DNA from: Ilumatobacteraceae bacterium
Lineage (GTDB): Bacteria > Actinomycetota > Acidimicrobiia > Acidimicrobiales > Ilumatobacteraceae
Direction of reading: 5' to 3'
DNA: 64,000 nucleotides
NCBI GenBank assembly: GCA_025463305.1
Contig: JAOBWK010000035.1
Coordinates: 46,584 to 110,583, forward strand
Each line of letters opens with the position of its first letter. The stretch's first letter is position 1. Of this stretch, positions 20,507 through 28,622 are shown in pieces. The notes under the pieces are model-generated. The model made no database searches, had not been told where the DNA came from, and saw nothing but the letters and a program-made list of their open reading frames with translations. Made by a program: the position numbers and the translations under genes.

Positions 20507-21636
20507 GCCTCGCAGCCACCTGCGCGGCGCTGATGTTCCTCGGCGTGGTCGCGTACGCGATCTTCGCCGGGGCCGACTTCGGCAGTGGCGTGTGGGACCT
20601 GCTCGCGGGCGACGCCGAGCGCGGCGCGCGGCTGCGGCACCAGGTCGACAAGAGCATCGGACCGGTGTGGGAGGCCAACCACGTCTGGCTGATCTACGTG
20701 CTCGTGTTCATGTGGACGGCGTTCCCGACGGCGTTCGCGGCGATGATCACCACCCTGTTCGTCCCGTGGCTGTTCGTCGCGTTGGGCATCGTGCTGCGCG
20801 GCGCCGGCTTCGCGTTCCGCAAGTTCGCCGAGACGCTCGGCCAGGCCCGGTTCTACGGCGCCGCGTTCGCGGCCTCGTCATTGATCACCCCGTTCTTCCT
20901 CGGGATGATCGCCGGTGCCATCGCCAGCGGTCGGGTGTCGCTGCTCGACCCGAGCCGTCGCGTCGGCCTGGTCGACAGCTGGACCGGCCCCACGTCGTGG
21001 GTCGGCGGCGTGCTGGCCGTGTGCACCTGCTCGTTCCTCGCGGCGACGTTCCTCGCGGCCGACGCCTGGCGCGCCGGCGACGCCGACCTCGCCCGCTACT
21101 GCGGACGTCGGGCCCTGATCTCGGGCATCGTGTCCGGCGCCATCGCGATGGTGGCGATCCTGCCGATCGAGTCCGACGCGACGACGCTCGCCGCCGGCCT
21201 GCAGGGCAAGGCCGCACCGTTCGTGATCATCTCCGCCGTCGCCGGTGCGCTCGCGCTGTGGCGGCTGCACACCGGACGCTACGCACGCGCTCGGATCGGC
21301 GCCGTCATCGCGGTCGCGGCCGTGGTCATCGGCTGGGGCGTCGCCCAGTACCCCGACGTGCTCGTCGACCACGCCACCATCACCGCGGTGGCCGGGGCAC
21401 GACCGACGTTGATCGGTCTGCTGATCGTGTTCGCCATCGCTGCGGTCACCGCGGTGCCGGCGATGGTGTGGCTGTTCGTGTTGGTCGACCGAGGATCTCT
21501 GGCCGCCGGTTGGTCGATCAGCGGTTCGTCGATCAGTGGTTCACAGGCCGGCGGCAGCCACGTTGCCGCCGCCGGCCTGGTGGATCACTTCGAGAAGAGC
21601 GAGCTCGACGGGCGGTCGTCGCGCGGCGTCCAGTAG
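20503..21636 (+). CDS. cydB: Cytochrome bd oxidase subunit II, with C-terminal extension
   Basis: 377 residues from GTG 20503. CydB is the structural partner of CydA. Family features include the N-terminal YAIFAGADFGSGVWDLL, GPVWEANHVWLI and RGAGFAFRKF, plus eight to nine membrane segments. The conserved fold ends near WLFVLVDRGSL (about 21500). The remaining 45 residues (Ser/Gly-rich, then VDHFEKSELDGRSSRG) are not family sequence: they are encoded by an inverted repeat at 21544-21579 and then by DNA antisense to the next gene. The original stop appears lost and the frame reads into the convergent neighbour by 52 bp. Confidence 0.93.
   Translation: MSLAATCAALMFLGVVAYAIFAGADFGSGVWDLLAGDAERGARLRHQVDKSIGPVWEANHVWLIYVLVFMWTAFPTAFAAMITTLFVPWLFVALGIVLRGAGFAFRKFAETLGQARFYGAAFAASSLITPFFLGMIAGAIASGRVSLLDPSRRVGLVDSWTGPTSWVGGVLAVCTCSFLAATFLAADAWRAGDADLARYCGRRALISGIVSGAIAMVAILPIESDATTLAAGLQGKAAPFVIISAVAGALALWRLHTGRYARARIGAVIAVAAVVIGWGVAQYPDVLVDHATITAVAGARPTLIGLLIVFAIAAVTAVPAMVWLFVLVDRGSLAAGWSISGSSISGSQAGGSHVAAAGLVDHFEKSELDGRSSRGVQ
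21544..21579. terminator. 12-bp hairpin between cydB and the convergent gene
   Basis: Perfect stem CAGGCCGGCGGC/GCCGCCGGCCTG with a 12-nt loop. It sits just past the stop of the minus-strand gene (21585) and where cydB would normally end, so it likely terminates both. It is currently translated as part of the CydB tail. Confidence 0.6.
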
Positions 21637-21899
21637 ACGTTCTTGGCCGTGTAGCGCCATCCGCAACGGATCGCCACCACGATGCCCCAGATCGGCACGA
21701 GGGCGAACAGGATGTCGCGCTTGCGGTAGCCGACCTTGGAGTACGAGATCGCCTGCCAGACGATGCCGACGATGACGTACGACAGCAGGCCCATGGCCAG
21801 GCCGACGAAGAAGAAGCGGAGGAAGTGCTTGAAGCCGCCATCCTCCACCTGGGTGGCGGGTGGGGCGTAGGCCCCGGTCATCGGGTTGGTCGTGGACAT
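21585..21899 (-). CDS. Small membrane protein
   Basis: 104 residues. A short polar N-terminus (MSTTNPMTGAYAPPATQVED) is followed by one clear membrane segment (FFVGLAMGLLSYVIVGIVWQ), a basic loop with KVGYRKRD, and a second segment (ILFALVPIWGIVVAIRCGW), ending in a polar tail with RYTAKNVYW. A Shine-Dalgarno-like GGAGG lies a few bases before the ATG. I do not recognise a family. Its last 52 bp overlap the cydB extension on the opposite strand. Confidence 0.7.
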   Translation of the reverse strand: MSTTNPMTGAYAPPATQVEDGGFKHFLRFFFVGLAMGLLSYVIVGIVWQAISYSKVGYRKRDILFALVPIWGIVVAIRCGWRYTAKNVYWTPRDDRPSSSLFSK

Positions 21900-22014
21900 G
21901 TCGAGCCTCCGCTGCTCTCACTGGATGACGCCATCGGTTGGCGCATGCGGTGATATCGGCGTGATTCTGAACCACTCAACGACAAATGTCACGTATGAAT
22001 CATGAATTTCCGGG

Positions 22015-23355
22015 TCATTGAGTGTCGGATGTCCATCCGAGTGCCTCGGCGGCCGACAGCACGGCGCGCAGCGGCCAGCCCAGCGCCTTGGCCGCCGCCA
22101 CGGCATCGTCGTTCTCCACCTTCACCCGACCGGCCGCGAGCTTGATCCGGATCGGATGGCCGTCGAGGTCGATCACGGTCTCGCGACGCTGCTGCGGCCA
22201 GCGCTCGAGCGTCGTGCCGCGCACGCCCAGCGACCCGGATTCGGCGATCAGCACTGCGGCCACGGTCGTCGCCGCGGCAGGGTCGCACAGGGCGTGCACC
22301 GTGTACGCCGGGCGGCCCTTCTTCATCACGATCGGCGTCGCCCACGCATCGTGCGCGCCGGCGTCGAGCAGCGCAGCGATCGTGTGCGCGATGACCTCAC
22401 CGGTGGTGTCGTCGACATTCACCTCGAGCAGCCGCACCGGTTGCCCGGCGCCTGGCGTGGCCGAGGGCGCTGTGACCTCGCCGATGATCACCTGGACGAC
22501 GTTCGGGCGGCCGGGCGTGTCGGCCGTGCCGGCGCCGTAGCCGACGCTGCCGACGTGCATCGCCGGCAGCGGCCCGAACTCCGCGGCGAGCGCGGTCATC
22601 AGCGCCACCCCGGTGGGCGTCGCGATCTCCTTGCGGGTGTCGATGCCGAAGGCGGGCGCGTTGCGACGGGCGAGCAACCCAGCCACGGCCGGCGCCGGCG
22701 TCGGCAGCTCGCCGTGCGCCGCGTGGACCGTGCCGCGGCTCACCGCGATCGGGCTGCAGACGATGCGGTCGATGCCGAGCACCTCCAGCGCCGCGCACGA
22801 GCCGACGATGTCGACGATCGCGTCGACCGAGCCGACCTCGTGGAACTCGACGTCGAGCGGGGGCATCCGGTGCATCTCGCCCTCGATCTCGGCGAGCGCG
22901 TCGAAGGTGGCCAGCGAACGCTCGCGCACCCGCGGCGGGAGCTCGGCGGCGAGCAGGATCTCGCGGATCACCCGGTACGGCCGATGCCCGTGCTCGTGGG
23001 TGTGCCCGTGCCCGTGCTCGTGCGGAGCGTGCTCGTGGCCGTACGGATACCCGTGGTCCTGCTCCTGCGGGTGGTCGTGGTCATGCGGGTGGTCGTGGTC
23101 GTGATCGTGATCGTGGGCGTGGTCGTCCTGGGCGTGTGGTTCGCCGTCGACCACCACGAGGGCGTGCGTCGCCGCGACGCCACAGCGGATGACCGGCTCG
23201 AACATCAGCGCGTAGCCGTCGATGTGCAGCTCGGCGATGATCGCCGCGACCGCGTCCGGGTCGGCGCCGGCATCGACCAGCGCGCCGAGCGTCATGTCGC
23301 CCGCGGTGCCGGCGAAGCAGTGGAACCAGGCGGTTCTCATCGGGACGGGCTTCAT
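22015..23355 (-). CDS. larC: Nickel-pincer cofactor nickel insertase LarC, His-rich
   Basis: 446 residues, uninterrupted. LarC inserts nickel into the pyridinium-bisthiocarboxylate mononucleotide cofactor of LarA-type racemases. Seen: the N-terminal FHCFAGTAGDMTLGALVDAG, the middle region DVEFHEVGSVDAIVDIVG, and the C-terminal LLEVNVDDTTGE and GHDAW-like segments including MKKGRPAYTVHAL. Residues 74-124 contain about 20 His in HD/HG repeats, probably a nickel store. ATG 23355 overlaps the larB stop by 4 bp. LarE (sulfur insertion) and LarA are absent from the window. Confidence 0.92.
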   Translation of the reverse strand: MKPVPMRTAWFHCFAGTAGDMTLGALVDAGADPDAVAAIIAELHIDGYALMFEPVIRCGVAATHALVVVDGEPHAQDDHAHDHDHDHDHPHDHDHPQEQDHGYPYGHEHAPHEHGHGHTHEHGHRPYRVIREILLAAELPPRVRERSLATFDALAEIEGEMHRMPPLDVEFHEVGSVDAIVDIVGSCAALEVLGIDRIVCSPIAVSRGTVHAAHGELPTPAPAVAGLLARRNAPAFGIDTRKEIATPTGVALMTALAAEFGPLPAMHVGSVGYGAGTADTPGRPNVVQVIIGEVTAPSATPGAGQPVRLLEVNVDDTTGEVIAHTIAALLDAGAHDAWATPIVMKKGRPAYTVHALCDPAAATTVAAVLIAESGSLGVRGTTLERWPQQRRETVIDLDGHPIRIKLAAGRVKVENDDAVAAAKALGWPLRAVLSAAEALGWTSDTQ

Positions 23356-24089
23356 TGCATCATCCGTGCGATCGCGCAGGCGGCGCCGAAGCCGTTGTCG
23401 ATGCCGACGACCGTGATGCCGCTCGCGCACGAGGCGTGCATCGCGAGCAGCGCGGTGACGCCGTCGAGTCCGCTGCCGTAGCCGACGCTGGTGGGCACGG
23501 CCACGATCGGCGACCGGCTGAGGCCGCCGATGACGCTGGCGAGCGCACCCTCCATCCCGGCGACGACGATGATCGCGTCGGCAGCGGTGATGTCGTCGAG
23601 GCGGGCGAGCAGGCGGTGGATGCCGGCGACGCCGACGTCGGCGATGTGGTTGGCCACGAACCCGTGCGCGCCGAGCGTGATGAGGCACTCGTCGACCACC
23701 GGTTGGTCCGCGGTGCCGGCGGAGACGACGAGCACGTTCGAGAACCGCCAGGCGTGAGGGCGCCGCCACAGCAGCGAGGTGCCGACGCGCTCGGGCTCGC
23801 CGTGGGCGAGCGTCACGGCCTGGTCCTGCTCGACCGAGGCGCGGGTGACGAGCACCGGATCGCTGCCGACCGACAGCAGCTCGCCGACGATGCGCACCAC
23901 CTGCTCGGGCGACTTGCCGGGTCCGTACACCGCCTCGGGCATCCCCTGGCGCAGCGAGCGGTGGTGATCGACCAGCGCGTCACCGACGTCGGCGAACGGC
24001 AGCCGGCGCAGCGTGGCCACCGCTTCGTCGGGGCTGAGCGAACCGGTGCGCACCGCGTCGAGCATCTGGCGGATGTCGGCCTCGTTCAC
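23352..24089 (-). CDS. larB: Pyridinium-3,5-biscarboxylate mononucleotide synthase LarB
   Basis: 245 residues from GTG 24089. LarB carboxylates nicotinate adenine dinucleotide and releases AMP in nickel-pincer cofactor synthesis. The C-terminal AIR-carboxylase (PurE-like) fold is clear in VVSAGTADQPVVDE, VVAGMEGALASVIGGL and VPTSVGYGSGLDG. The N-terminal NEADIRQMLDAVRTGSLSPD aligns with LarB starts. ATG 24098 would add three residues, but TAGCAT 7 nt upstream of GTG 24089 fits the leaderless pattern of this genome. It overlaps larC and diverges from pheA. Confidence 0.9.
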   Translation of the reverse strand: MNEADIRQMLDAVRTGSLSPDEAVATLRRLPFADVGDALVDHHRSLRQGMPEAVYGPGKSPEQVVRIVGELLSVGSDPVLVTRASVEQDQAVTLAHGEPERVGTSLLWRRPHAWRFSNVLVVSAGTADQPVVDECLITLGAHGFVANHIADVGVAGIHRLLARLDDITAADAIIVVAGMEGALASVIGGLSRSPIVAVPTSVGYGSGLDGVTALLAMHASCASGITVVGIDNGFGAACAIARMMQ

Positions 24090-24096
24090 GGCGAGC

Positions 24097-24102
24097 ATGC
24101 TA
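24097..24102 (-). promoter_or_regulatory. -10 box of larBC (leaderless type)
   Basis: TAGCAT on the minus strand, 7 nt from GTG 24089. It overlaps the alternative ATG 24098, which would therefore be upstream of the transcript start. Confidence 0.4.
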
Positions 24103-24141
24103 CGGGCACGAATTGCCGAGGGACCCATGTGCGCCGCGCCG

Positions 24142-24147
24142 TAGCCT
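24142..24147 (+). promoter_or_regulatory. -10 box of pheA (leaderless type)
   Basis: TAGCCT with exactly 6 nt to ATG 24154 and no Shine-Dalgarno. No good -35 is visible at 16-19 bp. Confidence 0.5.
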
Positions 24148-24153
24148 GTCCGC

Positions 24154-25083
24154 ATGGCGACTCTGCGCATCGGCTTCTTCGGGCCGTTCGGCACGTTCAC
24201 CGAGCAGGCGCTGCTCACTCAGGCCGATCTCGCAGCCGGTGCACTGGTCGCGTTCCGCACCGTCCCCGACGTGCTCGACGCTGTCGCCGCCGACGAGGTC
24301 GACCTCGGGTTCGTGCCGATCGAGAACTCGATCGAGGGCACCGTCAACTTCACCCAGGACGCGTTGGCCTTCGATCACGACCTGCTGATCCAGCGCGAGG
24401 TCGTGCTCGACATCGAGCACTGCCTGCTCGCCGCGACCGGCACCGAGCTCGACGACGTCAAGGTCGTCATGTCGATCCCGGTCGCCATCGCGCAGTGTCA
24501 TCAGTACCTGCGCAACCGCCTGCCGAACGTGGAGTTCCAGGCGGCGAACAGCACCGCCGAGGCGGCGCGGATCCTCGCCGAGCACCCGCAGCCCGGTGTC
24601 GCGGTCATCGCACCACGGGTCGCAGCCGGGCTCTACGGGCTCGAGGTGATCGCCGCCGGCGTCGCCGACAACGACTCGAACCAGACCCGCTTCGTGCTCG
24701 TCGGCAAGCACACCATCCCGGCGCCCACGGGGCACGACCGCACCGCGCTCGTCGTCTACCAGCGCGCCGACGAGCCGGGCAGCCTGATCAGCATCCTCCA
24801 GGAGTTCGCGGCCCGGCGGATCAACCTCAGCAACCTGCTCAGCCGGCCGACCAAGCGCGGCGGCCTCGGCGACTACTGCTTCATCCTCTACGCCGACGGC
24901 CACATCGCCGACGAGCTGTTGGCCGATGTGCTCCGCTCGCTGCACGCGAAGCAGGGCCTGGTGAAGTTCCTCGGCTCGTACCCGGCGACCGGCGAGCACG
25001 CCCACACCGCCCGCGAGCACGCCGACACCCGATGGCGCGAGGCCGACGACTGGGTGGAGTCCCTCCGCGCCAGCATCGGCTGA
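24154..25083 (+). CDS. pheA: Prephenate dehydratase
   Basis: 309 residues. Converts prephenate to phenylpyruvate for phenylalanine synthesis. The catalytic PDT domain (about 1-185) has FGPFGTFTEQAL, VPIENSIEGTV and the catalytic TRF motif in DNDSNQTRFVLVG. A C-terminal ACT domain (about 200-275) with ADEPGSLISILQEFA and NLLSRPTK (ESRP-like) is the phenylalanine feedback site. It has no chorismate mutase domain, as usual in actinobacteria. The last 30 residues are His/Glu/Arg-rich. It stands alone with its own leaderless-type promoter. Confidence 0.95.
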   Translation: MATLRIGFFGPFGTFTEQALLTQADLAAGALVAFRTVPDVLDAVAADEVDLGFVPIENSIEGTVNFTQDALAFDHDLLIQREVVLDIEHCLLAATGTELDDVKVVMSIPVAIAQCHQYLRNRLPNVEFQAANSTAEAARILAEHPQPGVAVIAPRVAAGLYGLEVIAAGVADNDSNQTRFVLVGKHTIPAPTGHDRTALVVYQRADEPGSLISILQEFAARRINLSNLLSRPTKRGGLGDYCFILYADGHIADELLADVLRSLHAKQGLVKFLGSYPATGEHAHTAREHADTRWREADDWVESLRASIG

Positions 25084-25119
25084 GGTCGACGGTCGGCTCT
25101 CGCCGATCCACCCACGCTT

Positions 25120-25151
25120 CTCACCGCCCTCTTACGCTCGTGTTCCAGACT
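25120..25151 (+). promoter_or_regulatory. Response-regulator direct repeat and -10 box
   Basis: CTCACC-N5-CTTACG (25120-25136) then 9 nt and CAGACT (25146-25151). Hexamers repeated at 11-bp intervals over the -35 region are typical OmpR-family activator sites, so the gene is probably autoregulated. A very similar site occurs at 31781. Confidence 0.5.
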
Positions 25152-25176
25152 TGCGTGACGACACGGTGAGGCGGAC

Positions 25177-25869
25177 ATGGGCAACGGATATCGAATCGTG
25201 GTGGCGGAGGACGAACGCGCCGTGCGTGAGTCGCTGACGCGCGCCCTCACCCTCGAGGGGTACGCCGTCACCGCGGTGTCCGACGGAGCCCAGGCGTTGG
25301 AGTCGCTGCGCGCCGAGCCGGCCGATGTGGTGGTGCTCGACGTGATGATGCCGGTGGTCGACGGGCTCACCGCCTGCCGGGTGCTGCGCAGCGAGAAGAA
25401 CCGGGTGCCGATCCTGATGGTGACGGCCCGCACCGAGACCTCGGACCGGGTGGCCGGTCTCGACGCCGGCGCCGACGACTACCTGCCGAAGCCGTTCGCG
25501 CTCGACGAGCTGCTGGCTCGGCTGCGCGCGCTGCTGCGCCGGTCGCAGCCCGAGGACGCGTCGGAGCCGTCGAGCCTGAGCGTCGGCGACCTCCGGCTCG
25601 ATTCGGCGGCGCGCCGGGTGTGGGTCGGCAGCGACGAGATCGACCTCTCCAAGACCGAGTTCGACCTGCTCGAGCTGCTGGTGCGCAACAGCGGGATCGT
25701 GCTCGACCAGACGACCATCTACGAGCGGATCTGGGGTTACGACTTCGGCCCGGACTCGAAGAACCTCGCCGTCTACATCGGCTACCTCCGCCGCAAGATC
25801 GACACCGACGGTCGACCGCCGCTGATCCACACGGTGCGCGGCGTGGGCTACACCGTCCGCAGCAAGTGA
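25177..25869 (+). CDS. OmpR-family response regulator (MprA-like)
   Basis: 230 residues. Receiver domain at 5-118 with acidic pocket E11/D12, phospho-acceptor D55 in VVVLDVMMP, T in VTART and the KPF lysine; a winged-helix DNA-binding domain spans about 135-228 with LSKTEFDLLELLVRN and VRGVGYTVR. It pairs with the histidine kinase encoded 37 bp downstream. ATG 25177 has a GAGGCGG Shine-Dalgarno. The pair resembles MprAB and related envelope-stress systems. A direct-repeat site in its own promoter recurs upstream of the secreted protein at 31902, suggesting a small regulon. Confidence 0.93.
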   Translation: MGNGYRIVVAEDERAVRESLTRALTLEGYAVTAVSDGAQALESLRAEPADVVVLDVMMPVVDGLTACRVLRSEKNRVPILMVTARTETSDRVAGLDAGADDYLPKPFALDELLARLRALLRRSQPEDASEPSSLSVGDLRLDSAARRVWVGSDEIDLSKTEFDLLELLVRNSGIVLDQTTIYERIWGYDFGPDSKNLAVYIGYLRRKIDTDGRPPLIHTVRGVGYTVRSK

Positions 25870-25906
25870 AGGCGAGCTCGAGCGCCGGGTGCAGGGGAGC
25901 CATCCC

Positions 25907-27331
25907 GTGAGCCTGCGCGCCAAGCTCGCCCTCGTCCTCGCGTCGCTCGCCGCGCTCGCGGCGATGAGCGTCGGCTGGCTGAGCTACGACGCGACCTCGG
26001 ACCGGATGCTGTCCGAGATCGACAACACCCTGCGCGGCGCGAACGACGCGCGAGGCAACCGGATCCCCGGCGAGAGCCAGTTCCCCGGTGTCGGCGCCGC
26101 CGGCGCGGGTGGTGGCGCCGGTGCGCCGATCACACCCAACCCGAGCCCGACGCCCACCGCGACCACGGTCTCGACCTCCGCCACACCGGGCGACACGGTG
26201 CGCCCGTTCGGGATCGAGCAGTTCGTCACCCAGGTGCTCGATCGCAACGGCAACCGGCTGCGCGGCACGCTCGACGTGCACTTCACGCCGAACGCCGACG
26301 AGCTGCAGATCGCGATGGCTGGCAAGGGCGACGTGCTCCGCACGGTGACGGCGTCCGACGGTCACCAGTACCGGGTGTACAGCCGCGCCAACAGCGCGGT
26401 CACGTTCCAGATCGGTCGGGACCTGTCGGAGATGCAGCGCGTGCTCAGCGATCTGCGCACGCGCATCCTGCTCGTCGGCGGCGTGGCCGTCGGCTTCGCG
26501 GCGATCGCCGGATGGGTGTTCGCCCGCGGTCTCACCAAGTCCTTGCGCAAGCTCACCGACGCCGCTGCCGAGGTGTCGACCACCGGTCGGCTCGACATCG
26601 ACGTCACCGCCAACGGGCGCGACGAGGTCGGCCGGCTGGGGTCGGCGTTCTCGTCGATGCTCGGCGCGCTCTCGCGGTCGCGCGAGGAGCAGCAGCGGCT
26701 GGTGCAGGACGCCGGTCACGAGCTGCGCACCCCGCTGACGAGCCTGCGCACCAACGTCGACGTGCTCCGCCGGCACGCCGATCTGCCCGGCGACATGCGC
26801 ACGCGCGTGCTCGACGATCTCGACACCGAGGTGTCCGAGCTGTCCGCGCTGGTCGAAGAGGTCGTCGCGGTGGGGTCCGGCCGCAGCTCGGACGAGCAGG
26901 CCCGGGTCATGCCGCTCGCCGACGCGATCAACGCCGCCGCAGGTCGGGTCGGGCGGCGGACGGGGCGGCTGATCCACGTCGATGCCGACGACGCCGTCGT
27001 GGTCGCCCAGCGCTCACTGCTGGAGCGAGCGATCACCAACCTGCTCGACAACGCGGCGAAGTTCGACCACACCGACCTACCGATCGAGATCACCGCCCAG
27101 CACGGGCGCGTCGCGGTCCGCGACCACGGACCGGGCATCGCCGATGCCGATCTCAGCCACGTCTTCGACCGCTTCTTCCGGGCCGTCGGAGCTCGCTCGC
27201 TGCCCGGATCGGGACTCGGTCTGTCGATCGTGACCGAGGTCGCCGGCGCGCACGGCGGCTCGACGTTCGCGACGAACGCACCGGACGGCGGCGCCGTCGT
27301 GGGCTTCGAGCTCCCGGTTGCGGCCGGCTGA
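25907..27331 (+). CDS. Sensor histidine kinase (MprB-like)
   Basis: 474 residues from GTG 25907 (Shine-Dalgarno AGGGGAG). TM1 is at 8-28; the external segment of about 150 residues contains a Gly/Pro/Thr-rich stretch; TM2 lies near 187-207; HAMP follows to about 260. HisKA carries the phospho-acceptor in DAGHELRTPLTSLRTN; the HATPase domain shows N-box ITNLLDNAAKF, DHGPGI, FRAVG and GSGLGLSIV. It should phosphorylate the upstream regulator in response to an envelope signal. The 6-residue extension to 25889 lacks a ribosome site. Confidence 0.93.
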   Translation: MSLRAKLALVLASLAALAAMSVGWLSYDATSDRMLSEIDNTLRGANDARGNRIPGESQFPGVGAAGAGGGAGAPITPNPSPTPTATTVSTSATPGDTVRPFGIEQFVTQVLDRNGNRLRGTLDVHFTPNADELQIAMAGKGDVLRTVTASDGHQYRVYSRANSAVTFQIGRDLSEMQRVLSDLRTRILLVGGVAVGFAAIAGWVFARGLTKSLRKLTDAAAEVSTTGRLDIDVTANGRDEVGRLGSAFSSMLGALSRSREEQQRLVQDAGHELRTPLTSLRTNVDVLRRHADLPGDMRTRVLDDLDTEVSELSALVEEVVAVGSGRSSDEQARVMPLADAINAAAGRVGRRTGRLIHVDADDAVVVAQRSLLERAITNLLDNAAKFDHTDLPIEITAQHGRVAVRDHGPGIADADLSHVFDRFFRAVGARSLPGSGLGLSIVTEVAGAHGGSTFATNAPDGGAVVGFELPVAAG

Positions 27332-27339
27332 TTCGCTCC

Positions 27340-27345
27340 TACACT
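27340..27345 (+). promoter_or_regulatory. -10 box of the CFA-synthase-like gene
   Basis: TACACT, 8 nt before ATG 27354, just after the kinase stop. The gene may have its own near-leaderless transcript besides readthrough from the two-component operon. Confidence 0.4.
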
Positions 27346-27353
27346 CGGCCGAG

Positions 27354-28622
27354 ATGGCCTCCGCGAGCGACACGCTTCGTCCGCTGATCACCGAGTTGCT
27401 CGGCGACGATCTCACCGTCACCTTCCGGTTCTGGGACGGCTCGGAACTGCAACCCAGGGGGCCATCGGTCGCCACCATCGACATGACGTCGCCCGACGCG
27501 CTGCGGCGCGTGGTCTGGATGCCGAACGAGCTCGGCCTCGGCCGGGCATACGTGGCCGGCGACCTCGACCTCGTCGGCAACATCTTCGACGCGATCATCG
27601 CGTTCCGCGACGCGAAGCCACAGTCCACCTCGGGAGCGATCCGCTCGCTGCCGGCGGCGGTCTCTGCGGCTCGGCAACTGGGCGTGCTCGGCAAGCCGCT
27701 GCCACCCCCGTCCGAGGAGGCGCACGTCGGCGGTCTGCGGCACTCGACGCGCCGCGACTCGAAGGCGATCAGCCACCACTACGACGTCGGCAACGACTTC
27801 TACCGACTGGTCCTCGGCCCGACCATGACGTACTCGTGCGCCCGCTACGCCGAGGAGTGCTTCACCCTCGAGCAGGCTCAGGCGGCCAAGCACGAGCTGA
27901 TCTGCCGCAAGCTCGGGCTGCACGACCGTCCGGGTCAGCGGCTGCTCGACGTCGGCTGTGGCTGGGGTTCGATGGCCATCCACGCGGCCACCGAGCACGG
28001 CGCCCAGGTGGTCGGCATCACGATCAGCGCTGAGCAGGCCGAGCTCGCCCGCCGGCGCGTGGAGGAGGCCGGCGTGGCGCACCTCGTCGACATCCGCCTG
28101 CAGGACTACCGCGACCTCCCCGGCGAGCACTTCGACGCGGTGTCGTCGGTGGGGATGTCCGAGCACGTCGGCCACGAGCACACCGAGCGCTACTTCGAGA
28201 TCCTGCGTGGCGTGCTCGGTCCGCACGGTCGGCTGCTCAACCACGCGATCTCCAGCGTCGGCGGCTCACGGTTGAGCCGGCACTCGTTCGCGGGACGCTA
28301 TGTGTTCCCCGACGGCGAGCTGGTCGACGTCGGCGAGGTCGTGCTGGCGATGGAGCGCGCCGGGTTCGAGGTGCGCGACGTCGAGTCCCTGCGCGAGCAC
28401 TACGCCACCACGCTGCGCGCCTGGGTCGCCAACCTCGAAGCCGACTGGGACCGTGCCGTCGAGCTGGTCGGTCTCGCCCGCGCCAAGATCTGGCGGTTGT
28501 ACATGGCCGGCTCCGCAGTGGGCTTCGAGGACGGCGGCATCGCCATCCATCAGGCCCTCGGCGTGGTGCGATCCCCGGACGGATCGAGCGGCATGCCGCG
28601 TCACCGCCGCGACTGGAACTAG
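27354..28622 (+). CDS. Cyclopropane-fatty-acyl-phospholipid synthase family methyltransferase
   Basis: 422 residues. The family transfers a methylene or methyl group from S-adenosylmethionine to unsaturated acyl chains of phospholipids. Seen: the N-terminal lipid-binding region (WMPNELGLGRAYVAGDLDL), then ISHHYDVGNDFYRLVLGPTM, the SAM motif LLDVGCGWGSMAIHAA, and GMSEHVGHEHTERYFE carrying the catalytic acidic/bicarbonate region, with RVYFPDGEL-like FPDGELVDVGE. Which modification it makes (cyclopropane or 10-methyl) cannot be told. The TAG stop overlaps the TAG of the convergent lipoprotein gene in the palindrome CTAG. Confidence 0.9.
   Translation: MASASDTLRPLITELLGDDLTVTFRFWDGSELQPRGPSVATIDMTSPDALRRVVWMPNELGLGRAYVAGDLDLVGNIFDAIIAFRDAKPQSTSGAIRSLPAAVSAARQLGVLGKPLPPPSEEAHVGGLRHSTRRDSKAISHHYDVGNDFYRLVLGPTMTYSCARYAEECFTLEQAQAAKHELICRKLGLHDRPGQRLLDVGCGWGSMAIHAATEHGAQVVGITISAEQAELARRRVEEAGVAHLVDIRLQDYRDLPGEHFDAVSSVGMSEHVGHEHTERYFEILRGVLGPHGRLLNHAISSVGGSRLSRHSFAGRYVFPDGELVDVGEVVLAMERAGFEVRDVESLREHYATTLRAWVANLEADWDRAVELVGLARAKIWRLYMAGSAVGFEDGGIAIHQALGVVRSPDGSSGMPRHRRDWN

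Noticed and set aside
22018..23481. Plus-strand frame with long Val/Leu-rich stretch resembling a membrane helix
   Set aside because: It is the antisense of the His/Asp repeats of larC; the opposite strand encodes a clear LarC.
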